64,000 bases of DNA from Aeromicrobium panaciterrae (GCF_031457275.1 NZ_JAVDWH010000001.1:2232001-2296000); one strand, 5' to 3'. Shown: positions 1 to 9,766, counted from the stretch's first letter. Notes: a model not told the origin generated them from the sequence alone. Numbers and translations: made by a program.

Positions 1-185
1 GGGATGTCGATCGAAACTTCCGTACCGCTCTCGACCCCGAGGTGGTTGATGGCGCCAGCGACGCAGGCCGACTCGTGGGTGAGCTCTGCATACGACAACG
101 GGCCGAGCTCGTCCTCGACGGCGGTGTCGTCGGCAAGTCCGCCGACCACGTGCTGGTCGAGGGCGCGGAACACCAGGCTCGTCAT
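1..185 (-). CDS. Partial AMP-binding acyl-CoA ligase, N-terminus only
   Basis: The reading frame runs off the left edge; only the first 61 residues are visible. It starts at an ATG overlapping the TGA of the crotonase upstream (ATGA at 182-185), so the two are co-transcribed and probably translationally coupled. The visible protein reads MTSLVFRALDQH, then LSYAELTHES and GVESGTEVSIDIP. This pattern of a 'Y-x-E-L' helix, then 'G-V-x-x-G-x-x-V' before the first Rossmann-like strand, is typical of the N-terminus of ANL-family AMP-forming acyl-CoA synthetases. The neighbouring crotonase fits an acyl-CoA pathway. The adenylation motifs lie outside the window, so substrate and completeness are unknown. 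Confidence 0.6.
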   Translation of the reverse strand, partial: MTSLVFRALDQHVVGGLADDTAVEDELGPLSYAELTHESACVAGAINHLGVESGTEVSIDI

Positions 186-901
186 CGGCCGGTGAACTTC
201 GGCGGGCGCTTCTCGTCGCGTGCCGCGGCAGACTCTCGTACGTCTTCGCTGGCCCAGACAGCCGCAAAGCTCGCGTCGATCGCCGGGTCATCAGCCGACG
301 TGCTGTTGAGGATGAGCTTGTTGTGCGCGAGCGCGAGCGGTGCGAACTCAGCAATCTCGTGCGCCCAAGCGATCGCGTGAGCAAGGGTGCCTGCTCGGTC
401 GGCGAGACCCACAGCAAGGGCGGCTTCTACATCGAGCGACTCGGCGCCAAGCATCAGTCGGCGCGCCGTACCCCCGCCAGCCAGCGCAGCCAGCGTACGA
501 ATCGTCCAGGCGTCGACCGCCATACCGTTGCGGGCCGTAGGAACGGCGAACTTTGAGGTGACGTCGGCGACTCGGAGGTCGCACGCCATCGCGAGCTGTG
601 TGCCGGCACCAATTGCAGGTCCGTTCACCGCAGCGATGAGTGGGACCGGCACCTGGGTCAGGCGCGTCAACATCCCGTAGAGAGCCTCGAGGAACTCGTC
701 GCCGTACACACCTCCGAGGTCAGCACCAGCGCAGAAGGCCGAGCCCTGTCCCGTGATGACGATGACTCTGGCACCGTCGTCGACAGCTTGGTCGACGCCG
801 GCGTGGATCTCGCGGCACAGCTCGAGGTTGAGCGCATTGCGTCGCTCCTCGCGCTGGAGCTCGAGGATGACGACTTCGCCGTCGGTGGTCGCACTCAGCA
901 T
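182..901 (-). CDS. Crotonase (enoyl-CoA hydratase/isomerase) family protein, atypical active site
   Basis: A 239-residue crotonase-fold protein. The frame extends upstream to 991, but the ATG at 901 has an ideal ribosome site (AAGGAG, 4 nt spacer), so the start is set there. Visible motifs are the oxyanion-hole stretch around FCAGADLGG and the second CoA-binding stretch NGPAIGAGTQLAMACDLR. In classical enoyl-CoA hydratase two glutamates do the chemistry, one in 'GGGxELA' and one about 20 residues later before the 'LG' loop. Here these positions read GAGTQLA (Gln) and AVPTARNG (Thr), so both acids appear absent. Simple hydratase activity is therefore doubtful; another crotonase reaction is more likely. 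It overlaps the acyl-CoA ligase by 4 bp, suggesting fatty-acid or aromatic acyl-CoA metabolism. Confidence 0.8.
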   Translation of the reverse strand: MLSATTDGEVVILELQREERRNALNLELCREIHAGVDQAVDDGARVIVITGQGSAFCAGADLGGVYGDEFLEALYGMLTRLTQVPVPLIAAVNGPAIGAGTQLAMACDLRVADVTSKFAVPTARNGMAVDAWTIRTLAALAGGGTARRLMLGAESLDVEAALAVGLADRAGTLAHAIAWAHEIAEFAPLALAHNKLILNSTSADDPAIDASFAAVWASEDVRESAAARDEKRPPKFTGR

Positions 902-1030
902 GGTTCTCCTTGGTGCCTGAAACTGTGTCCCATCATCCTCGCGTGCCCCACCCGAAACCCGTTCGGCGACCCAATGTGACCTGAGACTCATATAGCCGTC
1001 ACTTCACTGACATTGAATCGTTACTTCACC

Positions 1031-2764
1031 ATGGACCTGTCTCGTCGCAAACTGATTCAATCTGGCGTTGTCATCGGCGGGGCGATGGCTCTGACGGACC
1101 TGGCGCTCTCGCCGGCCGCATGGGCTGTGGAAGGTCAGACCGCTCCCCCAGTGACCACTCTCGCTGGCACGCTCAAGCGTGGCACTCCCGGACCTGGCGG
1201 CTACACGCCGGTCGTTGAGGCGTCACACGAGCCCCACATCGCGCGTACCGACCTCGGAACACCTGCCAGCTCCACACCGATCTCCGGCCGTCAGTCAGTC
1301 ACCGCGTTCGCGCACCTGACCGACGTACACCTCGTCGACGCCCAGTCGCCGATGCGAGTTGAGTACGTCGACCGCCTCGAGGACAAGTACACCGGCAGCG
1401 AGCCGACGCTCGGACTGCTGCAGTCGAGCTACCGGCCCCAGGAAATGCTGACTCTGCAGACCGCCGACGCCATGGTCCGGGCGGTCAACAAGGCAAAGTA
1501 CGGTCCCGTACGAGGCGGCCTGCTCGAATTTGCGATCCAGACTGGCGACAACGCCGACAACTGCCAGCTCAATGAATTCCGCTGGAACATCGACATCCTC
1601 GACGGCAAGAGCGTCACACCGGACTCAGGCGACCTGACGAAGTACCAGGGTGTCTCCGACAACGTCGACTATGACGTCCACTACTGGCACCCGGATCCCG
1701 CGCCAGCCAACAAGCCGAACGACATCTTCAAGACTCGCTACGGATTCCCGCAGGTCACCGGACTGCTGAACGCCGCGCGTGCTCCGTTCCAGGCCGAAGG
1801 CATCAAGATGCCGTGGTACTCCGTCTTCGGCAACCACGACGGCCTCGTACAGGGCAACTTCCCGCCCGCACTGCAGCTTGGTGTCGTCGCCACCGGACCG
1901 CTCAAGGCGACCGCACTGCCTCCGGGCCTGTCCCAGTCGGACGTCATCTCCAGCCTCACGGCAGCCGATCCGAGCATCCTGGTGGCCGCAGCAGGTCTGG
2001 CAAGCGCCAGGCTCGTCAAGTACGACCCCAAGCGCAAGGTTCTCACCCGCAAGCAGGTCATCGCCGAGCACTTCCTCACTCCCGAATCGCCGGGACCCGT
2101 TGGTCACGGCTTCACCGAGGAGAACAAGACGAAGGGCACGGCCTATTACACGTTCGACAAGGGCCCGTTGTTCCGCGGGATCGTGCTCGACTCGGTCAAC
2201 CCGAACGGCTACGCGGAAGGATCGCTCGGCACGAAGCAGATGGCGTGGCTCAAGACGACGCTGGCCAGCTCGAAGAACAAGTACGTCATGATCTTCAGCC
2301 ACCACACGTCGGGCACCATGACCAACCCACTCATCGCGACTGGCGTCGATCTTGAGCAGCGCGTGCTCGGGCCGGCTGTCGTCGAGCTCCTGCTCGCCAA
2401 CCCGAACGTGATCGCCTGGGTCAACGGCCACACCCACCGCAACCAGATATGGGCGCACACGGCCGCGACGGGTGGCACAGGGTTCTGGGAGATCAACACG
2501 GCATCGCACATCGACTTCCCGCAGCAGTCACGCCTGATCGAGTTGTTGGACAACCAGGACGGGTCGCTGTCGATCTTCACCACGATGCTCGACCACGCTG
2601 GAACGGTCGGACCGACTGGGCCGCTGACCTCAACGGTCGCCCTCGCCGGTCTCGCCCGCGAACTCGCCGCCAACGACCCTCAGGGTCGCAACAGCAACGC
2701 GAGCGGCACCACGGCAGATCGCAACGTCGAGCTGCTGGTCAAGAAGCCCGCGCTGGTCGTCTAA
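1031..2764 (+). CDS. Tat-exported metallophosphoesterase (TIGR03767/PPA1498-like)
   Basis: A 577-residue calcineurin-like phosphoesterase. The N-terminus ([10 protein letters not shown] followed by a hydrophobic stretch to about residue 33) looks like a twin-arginine signal. A TTG at 1013 is in frame upstream, but neither start has a clear ribosome site; the ATG at 1031 is chosen because it lies immediately before the Tat motif. Metal-ligand motifs appear in family order: TDVHLVDAQ (about residue 98), GDNADN (about 172), GNHDG, FSHHTSG and NGHTHRN. These coordinate a dinuclear metal centre in the family. The length and signal fit the actinobacterial group named TIGR03767. Substrate unknown; it probably hydrolyses phosphoesters outside the membrane. 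It converges with rlmN with no gap between the stops. Confidence 0.85.
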   Translation: MDLSRRKLIQSGVVIGGAMALTDLALSPAAWAVEGQTAPPVTTLAGTLKRGTPGPGGYTPVVEASHEPHIARTDLGTPASSTPISGRQSVTAFAHLTDVHLVDAQSPMRVEYVDRLEDKYTGSEPTLGLLQSSYRPQEMLTLQTADAMVRAVNKAKYGPVRGGLLEFAIQTGDNADNCQLNEFRWNIDILDGKSVTPDSGDLTKYQGVSDNVDYDVHYWHPDPAPANKPNDIFKTRYGFPQVTGLLNAARAPFQAEGIKMPWYSVFGNHDGLVQGNFPPALQLGVVATGPLKATALPPGLSQSDVISSLTAADPSILVAAAGLASARLVKYDPKRKVLTRKQVIAEHFLTPESPGPVGHGFTEENKTKGTAYYTFDKGPLFRGIVLDSVNPNGYAEGSLGTKQMAWLKTTLASSKNKYVMIFSHHTSGTMTNPLIATGVDLEQRVLGPAVVELLLANPNVIAWVNGHTHRNQIWAHTAATGGTGFWEINTASHIDFPQQSRLIELLDNQDGSLSIFTTMLDHAGTVGPTGPLTSTVALAGLARELAANDPQGRNSNASGTTADRNVELLVKKPALVV

Positions 2765-3907
2765 CTACTCTGCAGCGGCCAGCTGGCCGCAGGCACCGTC
2801 GATGTCACTGCCGCGGGTGTCGCGGACGGTGGTCGGTATGCCCTTGGCGATGAGTCGTCGTACGAATTCGCGCTCGTCCTCTGGACGCGACGCGGTCCAC
2901 TTCGAACCCGGCGTGGGGTTCAGCGGGATCAGGTTGACGTGCACCCATCCCCAGTCGCCGTACGACTGCAGGACGTCCCCGAGCAGGTCAGCACGCCAAG
3001 CCTGATCGTTGATGTCCTTGATCATCGCGTACTCGATCGAGACGCGGCGCTTCGTGGTCTCGGCGTACTCCCACGCGGCTTCAACGGCCTCGTGCACTGA
3101 CCAGCGGGTGTTGATCGGTACGAGCTCGTTGCGCAGCTCGTCGTCGGGCGCGTGCAGCGACAGTGCAAGCGTGACGGGGATGCCTTCAGTGGCGAGCTGC
3201 TTCATACGAGGAACGAGTCCGACCGTGCTGACCGTGATGTTGCGCGCTGACATACCGAGTCCGTCGGGTGTTGGCGCAACCATGCGGCGTACGGCTCCGA
3301 TGACGGCCTTGTAGTTGGCCATCGGCTCACCCATGCCCATGAACACCACGTTGGAGAGACGGCCGGGGCCACCGGCAACTTCGCCGCGCGCCATCTTGCC
3401 GGCAGCATCCTGAACCTGATCGACGATCTCGGCCGCGCTCATATTGCGCTCGAGTCCGCCCTGGCCAGTCGCGCAGAACGGGCACGCCATGCCGCAGCCT
3501 GCCTGGCTCGAAACGCAGATCGTGGCGCGGTCGGTGTAGCGCATGAGAACGGACTCGACGAGAGCTCCGTCGAACAACTTCCACAGCGACTTGACCGTGG
3601 TGCCCTTGTCAGCCTCCATCGTGCGGACGGGGTTGAGCAGTGTCGGCAACAACTCGGCGACGATGCGGTCACGGCTCGCGGCCGGCAGATCCGTCATATT
3701 GGCGGGATCGCGCTCAAGGCGGCTGTAGTAGTGGTTGGCGACCTGCTTGACGCGGAATGCCGGCTCCCCCAGAGCTTCGGCGACAGCTGTTCGCTCCTCG
3801 GCCGTCAGGTCGGCAAGATGCCGCGGAGGCTTGACGCGACCACGCTTCTGCTCGAAGACAAGCGGCAGCGGGTTCGGATTGACGGAGGACACACCACATT
3901 CTCTCAT
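2765..3907 (-). CDS. rlmN: 23S rRNA (adenine2503-C2)-methyltransferase RlmN
   Basis: A 380-residue radical-SAM enzyme that methylates C2 of A2503 in 23S rRNA (and A37 of some tRNAs in other bacteria). The three cysteines holding the 4Fe-4S cluster are in CGMACPFC, preceded by CVSSQAG. The second catalytic cysteine, which carries the methyl group in the family, is in the C-terminal DIDGACGQL. The motif [11 protein letters not shown] and the strand ALSLHAPDD are also typical. The N-terminus is uncertain: the ATG at 3907 lacks a good ribosome site, while an in-frame GTG at 3892 follows a GAGAGA stretch and may be the true start. It lies 24 nt downstream of the transglutaminase gene on the same strand and corresponds to the rlmN of the conserved cdsA-frr-pyrH neighbourhood, separated from it here by accessory genes. 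Confidence 0.95.
   Translation of the reverse strand: MRECGVSSVNPNPLPLVFEQKRGRVKPPRHLADLTAEERTAVAEALGEPAFRVKQVANHYYSRLERDPANMTDLPAASRDRIVAELLPTLLNPVRTMEADKGTTVKSLWKLFDGALVESVLMRYTDRATICVSSQAGCGMACPFCATGQGGLERNMSAAEIVDQVQDAAGKMARGEVAGGPGRLSNVVFMGMGEPMANYKAVIGAVRRMVAPTPDGLGMSARNITVSTVGLVPRMKQLATEGIPVTLALSLHAPDDELRNELVPINTRWSVHEAVEAAWEYAETTKRRVSIEYAMIKDINDQAWRADLLGDVLQSYGDWGWVHVNLIPLNPTPGSKWTASRPEDEREFVRRLIAKGIPTTVRDTRGSDIDGACGQLAAAE
2775..2790. terminator. Palindrome at convergent 3' ends, possible bidirectional terminator
   Basis: A perfect 16-bp dyad (GCGGCC, AGCT loop, GGCCGC) lies 11 bp after the stop of the metallophosphoesterase and inside the last codons of rlmN. It has no T-run, so terminator function is only suggested by position between convergent genes. 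Confidence 0.3.
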
Positions 3908-3931
3908 TCGGGCGCCCGATCCCCCGAATCG

Positions 3932-4804
3932 TCAGACCGGCGCTACGTCCACCTCGACGTTGAGCGATGAGGTCTTGGCCTCGGTGAAGATGACGCCCTT
4001 GACCGGCGGCACATCCGCGTAGTCGCGACCCCAGGCGAGTGTCACGTAGCGATCGTTGGCCCATTGGTCGTTGGTCGGGTCGACAGCAAGCCACCCACCA
4101 CCAGGCAGCCACACCGCGGCCCACGCGTGGGTGGCATCGGCGCCAAACACGCGCTCTTTGCCCGGCGGTGGCTGGGTGGCGAGATAACCGCTGACATACC
4201 GGGCTGCGAGCCCATGCGTACGCAGGCAGGCCAGCGTGAGGTGCGCGAAGTCCTGGCACACACCCGCACGCTGCGCGAAAACATCTTCGAGTCGCGACGT
4301 CACGGTCGTGGCCGTCTTGTCGTAGCGAAAGTCTGTGTTGATGCGATGCATCAGGTCAGTCACGGCTTCGCCGATGGGACGGCCAGGCTGCAGCGATTCG
4401 GCGCCGTACTCGCGCACTTCGGCGGTGTGATCGGCGAGCGCGGACGGGAGAGCGAAGTCTTGGGCACGCCACGCGTCATCGACGTCGTCGCGGGCTGATG
4501 GGATCGCCTGCTCCCAGGGTGTCGCCAGCGCCTGCTCGTCGTATGTCGGCGCATCGACCTCTACCCGACTGGTCGCGAGGATGTCGAGGTTCTTGTGGGC
4601 CGTGGTGACCTGGAAGTAGGTGGCTGTGTTGCCGTAGAAGTCGAGATCTTCGGTGCGATCGATGGCCACAGGTTCGATGACGAGCTCGCGCTCCAGCACC
4701 CGCTGCCACGGCAGCTCGCGCGGCACCAAGTAGGCGATGCCCAGGCTGTCGCTGACGTCCTCGTCGTACGAGTACGTCGTACGGTGCGAGACCTCGTACC
4801 TCAT
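3932..4804 (-). CDS. Transglutaminase-like cysteine peptidase family protein
   Basis: A 290-residue protein with the bacterial transglutaminase N-terminal beta domain (MRYEVSHRTTYSYDEDV) and a papain-like core. The predicted triad is Cys in AGVCQDFAHL, His in DATHAWAAVWL, and Asp in LAVDPTND. No signal peptide is seen, so it is probably cytoplasmic. The ATG overlaps the TGA of the ATP-grasp/alpha-E gene upstream by 4 bp. This family is repeatedly found beside circularly permuted ATP-grasp and alpha-E proteins, where it has been predicted to cleave or trim a peptide made by the ATP-grasp ligase. That role is a family-level prediction, not shown here. Confidence 0.88.
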   Translation of the reverse strand: MRYEVSHRTTYSYDEDVSDSLGIAYLVPRELPWQRVLERELVIEPVAIDRTEDLDFYGNTATYFQVTTAHKNLDILATSRVEVDAPTYDEQALATPWEQAIPSARDDVDDAWRAQDFALPSALADHTAEVREYGAESLQPGRPIGEAVTDLMHRINTDFRYDKTATTVTSRLEDVFAQRAGVCQDFAHLTLACLRTHGLAARYVSGYLATQPPPGKERVFGADATHAWAAVWLPGGGWLAVDPTNDQWANDRYVTLAWGRDYADVPPVKGVIFTEAKTSSLNVEVDVAPV

Positions 4805-7260
4805 GACACGCCACCAAAGCCGAAGGCACGCGGTGCCGGGCCGACTGCGAAGTGCAGCTCGCCGATCGCCTCGGCAACCCGCGAGAGCTGGCTGACGTAG
4901 CCGTCAAGGAACCGTTCGAGGTTGGGGCGACGCTCCCCCTCGACCGCGACCAAGCTGGCAACGTCTGCGCGCGCCAACTCGTGGGCGAGATCGTCGAGCA
5001 GACGCTCGGGGCGAGTCGCGCCGGTCGAACCTGGCATCGCTGCGAGATGCTCACGCAGCTCGCTGATGCCGAACGCCAGAGAGCGGGGGTTGTCGGCATC
5101 CATCAGGAGCAGGTCGAGCACACCCGCGAGTCGTACGTACCCGCGATAGCGCCGACGGTGGGTGACGGCACTCTCGGCGATCGACAACACGGCGTTGTTG
5201 ATCTCGCGGTCGATGTCGATGCCCCGACGTACGGTCGTCGTCGCGCGCAACAGGTGGCTGAGCTGGAGCCCGCGCTCGACAACTCGTCCGGCACTGATCA
5301 TGCGCCAGCCGGGATCGCGCATCATGTTGGCCGTGACACCCTGAAGCGAGAGGATGCCGGTCAGCATGCGGCTGGCGCTCTCGGAGACTTGGTGGCTGTA
5401 GTGATAGCTCGTCAGGGCAGCCGACGCACGCTCGGTCGAGCTGAATGCGTGCCAGACGTCAGGCGACAGCTGGTCACGTACGCTCTGCGCGGCTTCACGC
5501 AGCGAGCTGATCGACTGGGCAACCGAGCCAGGACGATCCTTGTCGAGCAGCAGCGAGCGGAAATGGGCGTCGAGACTGTCGCGTTCGAACGGTACGTCGC
5601 TCAGCCGGGTGATCGCACTGAGCAACACGGCCAGACTGGCGCCGCCAACGGTGTGTGGACGGCTGGCGTTGTCTTCTGCGCTGGCATGCGTCGCGAGGAT
5701 CAGTCGCAGCATGTCCTCAGCCCGTTCGGCATACCGGCCGAACCAGAACATGTCCTCGAGCACGCGCGGCACCATGGCAGCTGTGGCGCGCCCCTGCGTG
5801 ATCGGCAGCACCTCGGAAAGGCCCTGGTCGGCGTCCTCAGCACGCTCCTTGAGCACCCACACGTCTTTGCTCGATGCCGTGGCACCTTCGCCAATGACGT
5901 TGGCCAGACCGCCGACCAGTGGTCTGTACGTCGACCCGTAGCGAAGAGTGAACGTACGCAGCGTCAACGCCTGCGGCCGGATGCCCCGTGAACCGTAGGA
6001 CGGAGCCTGCGAGAGCGACAGCGACTCCTGCCCGACATACCGATGTGGTTCGGCACGGATGAGCTCTCGCAGCGCGTCAGGAGTCAGGTGACCCAGGTCG
6101 ACGGGATTGTCGATCGCTCGAATAACCAGATCGTCGATGTTGTCCTCCACGAAGGACAGCGACCGGGGCAAACCACACCAATAGGTCTGCACCGACGGAA
6201 TGCGCAACGGCTCGTCCAGCAACGTCTCGCACATGGCCGACATGAACGGGAGCAGGCCCGGGTTCTCGAGCACGCCAGCTCCGAGGCCGTTGACGACACG
6301 TACGGTGCCGCGGCGTACCGCCTCTGAAAGTCCCGCAACGCCGAGCTGGGAGTTCTTGCGCAGCTCAAGCGCATCGCTCCAGGCCGCATCGACGCGCCGC
6401 AGGATCACATCGACGCGCTCGAGTCGACCGAACACACGCACCCAAACAGAGCCTTCGCGCATCACCAGGTCGCTTCCCTCAACGAGAGGGAAGCCAAGCA
6501 TCGACGCCACGAAGGCCTGGTCGTACGACGTCTCCGAGTGCGTACCGGGCGACAACACGACGACGCGAGGATCTGGAGCGCCGTTGGGCGCAGCCTCCAT
6601 CAGCGTCGTGCGGAGCGCCTGGAAGAACGGAGCCATGCGATGCATTCCGGCCTGGCGGTAGAGCTCGGGCATCACGCGTGAGATGACTCGACGGTTCTCC
6701 ATTGCAAACCCGATGCCAGACGGGGCCTGGGCACGATCGGCGATGACCTGCCACTCCCCTGCCGCATTGCGGCCGAGATCAGCGGCTGCAAGCAGCAGTG
6801 GCCACGGATCGTGGGCTGACGCACGTGCTGACACGCGCAGGAATCCCGAGTGCCCAAACACGAGCGCTGGCGGGAGTACACCCGACGACAGCAGGCGCTG
6901 CGGGCCATAGAGGTCGACCAGGATCGCGTTGAGCAGCTCCGTCCGCTGCGCCAGCCCGATCTCGAGCGGCGTCCATTCTGCGGAATCGATGACGAGCGGG
7001 ATCGGGTCGAGTCGCCACGGGCCCGGCGACTGCTCTGGCGGCGTGTATGTGACGCCATCGTCGGCCAGCATCCGCTCGATGTCACCCGTGACGCGTACGA
7101 GGTCGGACTCGGTGAGCTGGACCGCCGTCTCGGCGAGACCCTTCCACGCCGTGCGCAGGCTGCCGTCGGGGGCGACGACCTCGTCGTACCGGGTGGCATC
7201 GCTGGTCAACGTCGGCTGAGTGACCGCGGCGGAATAGTCCTGGAGCGCAGTCACCGGCAT
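4801..7260 (-). CDS. Circularly permuted ATP-grasp / alpha-E domain fusion protein
   Basis: An 819-residue protein joining two domains often encoded separately. Roughly residues 1-480 resemble a circularly permuted ATP-grasp ligase (motifs such as VVLSPGTHSETSYDQAFV, VNGLGAGVLENPGLLPF and RPQALTLRTF). From about residue 490 the alpha-E helical domain follows, with its hallmark VLEDMFWFGRYAERAEDMLRL and a later DPGWRMISAGRVVERG helix. ATP-grasp enzymes of this type are predicted to form amide bonds through acyl-phosphate intermediates; the alpha-E domain is of unknown function. The gene starts at ATG 7260 with a GAGG element upstream and overlaps the transglutaminase by 4 bp, so the pair should act together. 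Product and substrate of this system are not known. Confidence 0.85.
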   Translation of the reverse strand: MPVTALQDYSAAVTQPTLTSDATRYDEVVAPDGSLRTAWKGLAETAVQLTESDLVRVTGDIERMLADDGVTYTPPEQSPGPWRLDPIPLVIDSAEWTPLEIGLAQRTELLNAILVDLYGPQRLLSSGVLPPALVFGHSGFLRVSARASAHDPWPLLLAAADLGRNAAGEWQVIADRAQAPSGIGFAMENRRVISRVMPELYRQAGMHRMAPFFQALRTTLMEAAPNGAPDPRVVVLSPGTHSETSYDQAFVASMLGFPLVEGSDLVMREGSVWVRVFGRLERVDVILRRVDAAWSDALELRKNSQLGVAGLSEAVRRGTVRVVNGLGAGVLENPGLLPFMSAMCETLLDEPLRIPSVQTYWCGLPRSLSFVEDNIDDLVIRAIDNPVDLGHLTPDALRELIRAEPHRYVGQESLSLSQAPSYGSRGIRPQALTLRTFTLRYGSTYRPLVGGLANVIGEGATASSKDVWVLKERAEDADQGLSEVLPITQGRATAAMVPRVLEDMFWFGRYAERAEDMLRLILATHASAEDNASRPHTVGGASLAVLLSAITRLSDVPFERDSLDAHFRSLLLDKDRPGSVAQSISSLREAAQSVRDQLSPDVWHAFSSTERASAALTSYHYSHQVSESASRMLTGILSLQGVTANMMRDPGWRMISAGRVVERGLQLSHLLRATTTVRRGIDIDREINNAVLSIAESAVTHRRRYRGYVRLAGVLDLLLMDADNPRSLAFGISELREHLAAMPGSTGATRPERLLDDLAHELARADVASLVAVEGERRPNLERFLDGYVSQLSRVAEAIGELHFAVGPAPRAFGFGGVS

Positions 7261-7336
7261 CGCCTCAGGTCATGGAGCACGGGATCACCCTTGCATGCCA
7301 ATGTTTCGAACGTCAGCGACATGCCGATCTGAGGTA

Positions 7337-9766
7337 CTAGCGGGGAAGGCGAGCCAGCATCGGCCGCAGCTCATCGGCCACTCTGGTTTGGTAATAAGCC
7401 TGTCCTGCGCCGTTCAGATGAATCTCGTCCAATCCGACGAACTGATCCTGATTGCCATCACCCTTCGGGTGGACAGAGCTGCCCGTGCCGGTGATCCAGT
7501 CAGCTGTGAACGGATCGATCACTCCCACAACGTTGGGATGTGTGGCAGCTACAGAGGCGAAGTTGGCATTGAGTTCCCAGTACCGCGCAAACGTCCGGTC
7601 GTCGACGCCAAGGTAGGACAACGGTTCCAGACTGAGCAGCACGACCGGGAGATCTGGTCGGACCTCGGCCACTCGGTCGAGGAACTTGTCCATCGCCTCC
7701 CGATGTGCGCTCGCGCTGAACCATCGATCGTTGAGCGAACCGTTCACGAGCAACGCATCAATGGGTGCGGCCGCGATTGTGGCGATGCGCCGGTCTGATC
7801 CATAGGGCGTGGAGATATGGCCCGGATATCCCTTGCCACCACTCAACGCGGTGCCAGATCCGTCGTTGACGTAGCCAGTGCCGCCCTCAGCCATGTTCCA
7901 CACTCGGAAGCCGGTCACAGTGCTGAGCGCCGATCCGGCGTTCTGAAACTTCGGCTTTTCGTGGTTCAGAATCTCGTACATCGAATCGCTCACCACTCCC
8001 AGCGTGAACTGCTGGGTAGCCGTGACTGTCACGTTGTCGCGTGAATCATGGTCGACACCGCTGAACACCAGCGGACCAGCGAAGCGCACCGTGACGGGGG
8101 CGCTCGAAGTCCGGGAAACGATGAGCCAGTTCCAGGCACCGGTGCCGCCAGGATCGCTCCCGAGGAACGGTTCTGTTGCCACCGGTTGGCCGTCGATCCA
8201 CAGCATGGCGTCTGACTCTTTGTACGTCAGATAGCGGATTGCAAACTTGTCACCGGTGACCTTGAAGCTGACGTCGGCAGCTTTGTAGAACGAGTTGTTC
8301 ACGTGATACTCGCCGCCGACCGACGGTCGATACACGTTGTCGTCGTGGGCTGCCGAGTGCAGCGTGCCATAGGGCACAGGATCCAGTGAGTGCGCGAAGG
8401 CACCCGGGGTGTCCCAACGTACGAAGGTGTTGCGCGCGAACCAGTCCGGCTGCTTGTCGCTGAATGTCACGGTCGCCACCGACGGCGACACAACCCCCGC
8501 GGACTCAGGTTTCATCAGATCGCCGAACGTCGGAGCTGATGCCGGCACCGAGGGTTCCGGTTCGGTAGGCAACGGCGTGGTCGGCTCAGGCGTGGTTGGT
8601 TCGGGCGTCGTAGGAACCGGTGTCGTCGGTTCGGGTGTTGTCGGCTCAGGTGTCGTGGGCTCGGGAGTCGTCGGCTCAGGAGTCGTCGGTTCGGGCGTCG
8701 TCGGAACTGGAGTCGTTGGCTCGGGAGTTGTCGGCTCAGGCGTGGTCGGAACCGGAGTCGTTGGCTCCGGAGTCGTCGGAATCGGCTCAGCAGGTGGCGG
8801 CTCGGAGATTCGTACGGGTGCGCTTCGAGCTGAGGTCGAGCTGTAGGCCGTTCGGTGCGCGACCACAGTGACGCCGAGATCCGCGCCCACGTCTGCCGAT
8901 TTCGTCGAGTACGTGGCGTAGGTCGCTCCTGAGATCGGTTGCTGGTTTCGAGTCCACTGATAGGTGAGTTGATCCGGTGCGGGACTCCAGCCTTTCGACG
9001 ATGCCGTCATGACATGGCCGATGACAGTGTCACCGCTGATCGTCGCGGTCCCCGAGACGAATGTTCCGGCACTGACAGGCGTGGCTGCGATGCTCTCCCG
9101 CACTGTCAGCTTGCTGTTGCGTGAAGCCTTCGCCTCCACCGTGACATGCGCGCAATGATCGGCCGCGGTGAGCACGTACGACTTTGCCGTCGCGCCGGTG
9201 ATCTTGGTGCCGTCACGCCTCCACTGGTAGGAGAATTTCGACGGCGTTGGCGTCCACTGTCCCGTCGCGAGCCCGATCCGGTTGCCCACCCGGGCCGCCC
9301 CCGACACAGTCGGGTTCACGGACTTGAACGCTCTACTCGCCGACGGCTTGCTGATGACCTTCACGACACGGATGAGGGAGGTTGCGGGGTTGAGCCCAAC
9401 CAGGCGAGCCCGATAGGTGCGAGTGCCCGTCGACTTCACCGTGACCGAGGCAAAGTACTCGCCTGATGCGTTCGTGGTCGCCTGCGTGACGGTTTTCCAG
9501 GTGTTTGCCGTGTCCTGCTCTTGCTGAATCCACACCGTCCTTCCACTGAAGCCCGGGGCGATCTGGCCCGTCATCGTCACACTGCTGCCGACCTGCGGAG
9601 TGGAGGGCGTGGCGCGATAGGAGATCCCACTCTGCGCCACTGACCCTGCAGGGGCGCAGGCGGCCGCGTTCGGGCCAGTTTCAGCGTGCGCGACAGGAGC
9701 CGACACCACAGACAGGCCCGACAGAACCAGCAGGCACGCAGAAACAGAGACCGCAGGTCGGGACAT
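7337..9766 (-). CDS. Secreted multidomain SGNH/GDSL hydrolase with PT-rich linker
   Basis: An 809-residue exported protein. The start is set at ATG 9766, which has a GGAAG site at good spacing; a GTG two codons upstream lies too close to it. A Sec signal peptide (hydrophobic LLVLSGLSVVSAP, cleavage after AHA) is followed by an N-terminal beta domain. Two repeats share the pattern YQW-RDG/RNQ-I-GAT-Y typical of actinobacterial Ig-like surface domains. A linker of repeated TTPEP/TTPVP units follows, then a beta-rich domain and an SGNH hydrolase domain. The hydrolase blocks are LGVVSDSMYE (nucleophile Ser in SDS), NGSLND (Asn block) and DEIHLNGAG (Asp/His pair). The arrangement resembles carbohydrate esterases with an N-terminal jelly roll. 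It probably deacylates a polysaccharide or cell-wall glycan; substrate unknown. It stands alone between other operons. Confidence 0.8.
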   Translation of the reverse strand: MSRPAVSVSACLLVLSGLSVVSAPVAHAETGPNAAACAPAGSVAQSGISYRATPSTPQVGSSVTMTGQIAPGFSGRTVWIQQEQDTANTWKTVTQATTNASGEYFASVTVKSTGTRTYRARLVGLNPATSLIRVVKVISKPSASRAFKSVNPTVSGAARVGNRIGLATGQWTPTPSKFSYQWRRDGTKITGATAKSYVLTAADHCAHVTVEAKASRNSKLTVRESIAATPVSAGTFVSGTATISGDTVIGHVMTASSKGWSPAPDQLTYQWTRNQQPISGATYATYSTKSADVGADLGVTVVAHRTAYSSTSARSAPVRISEPPPAEPIPTTPEPTTPVPTTPEPTTPEPTTPVPTTPEPTTPEPTTPEPTTPEPTTPEPTTPVPTTPEPTTPEPTTPLPTEPEPSVPASAPTFGDLMKPESAGVVSPSVATVTFSDKQPDWFARNTFVRWDTPGAFAHSLDPVPYGTLHSAAHDDNVYRPSVGGEYHVNNSFYKAADVSFKVTGDKFAIRYLTYKESDAMLWIDGQPVATEPFLGSDPGGTGAWNWLIVSRTSSAPVTVRFAGPLVFSGVDHDSRDNVTVTATQQFTLGVVSDSMYEILNHEKPKFQNAGSALSTVTGFRVWNMAEGGTGYVNDGSGTALSGGKGYPGHISTPYGSDRRIATIAAAPIDALLVNGSLNDRWFSASAHREAMDKFLDRVAEVRPDLPVVLLSLEPLSYLGVDDRTFARYWELNANFASVAATHPNVVGVIDPFTADWITGTGSSVHPKGDGNQDQFVGLDEIHLNGAGQAYYQTRVADELRPMLARLPR
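8560..8800 (-). repeat. Degenerate 15-bp coding repeat, Thr-Thr-Pro-Glu/Val-Pro linker
   Basis: About fifteen tandem 15-bp units encode PTTPE or PTTPV in the linker of the SGNH hydrolase. The units differ mainly at third codon positions. The repeat is in frame throughout, so copy number can change without breaking the gene. The sequence is Pro/Thr-rich, as in extended, often glycosylated linkers of exported actinobacterial proteins. Confidence 0.85.

Noticed and set aside
8560..8800. Short regular repeats that could suggest a CRISPR array
   Set aside because: Units are contiguous 15-bp coding repeats without unique spacers and stay in one reading frame.
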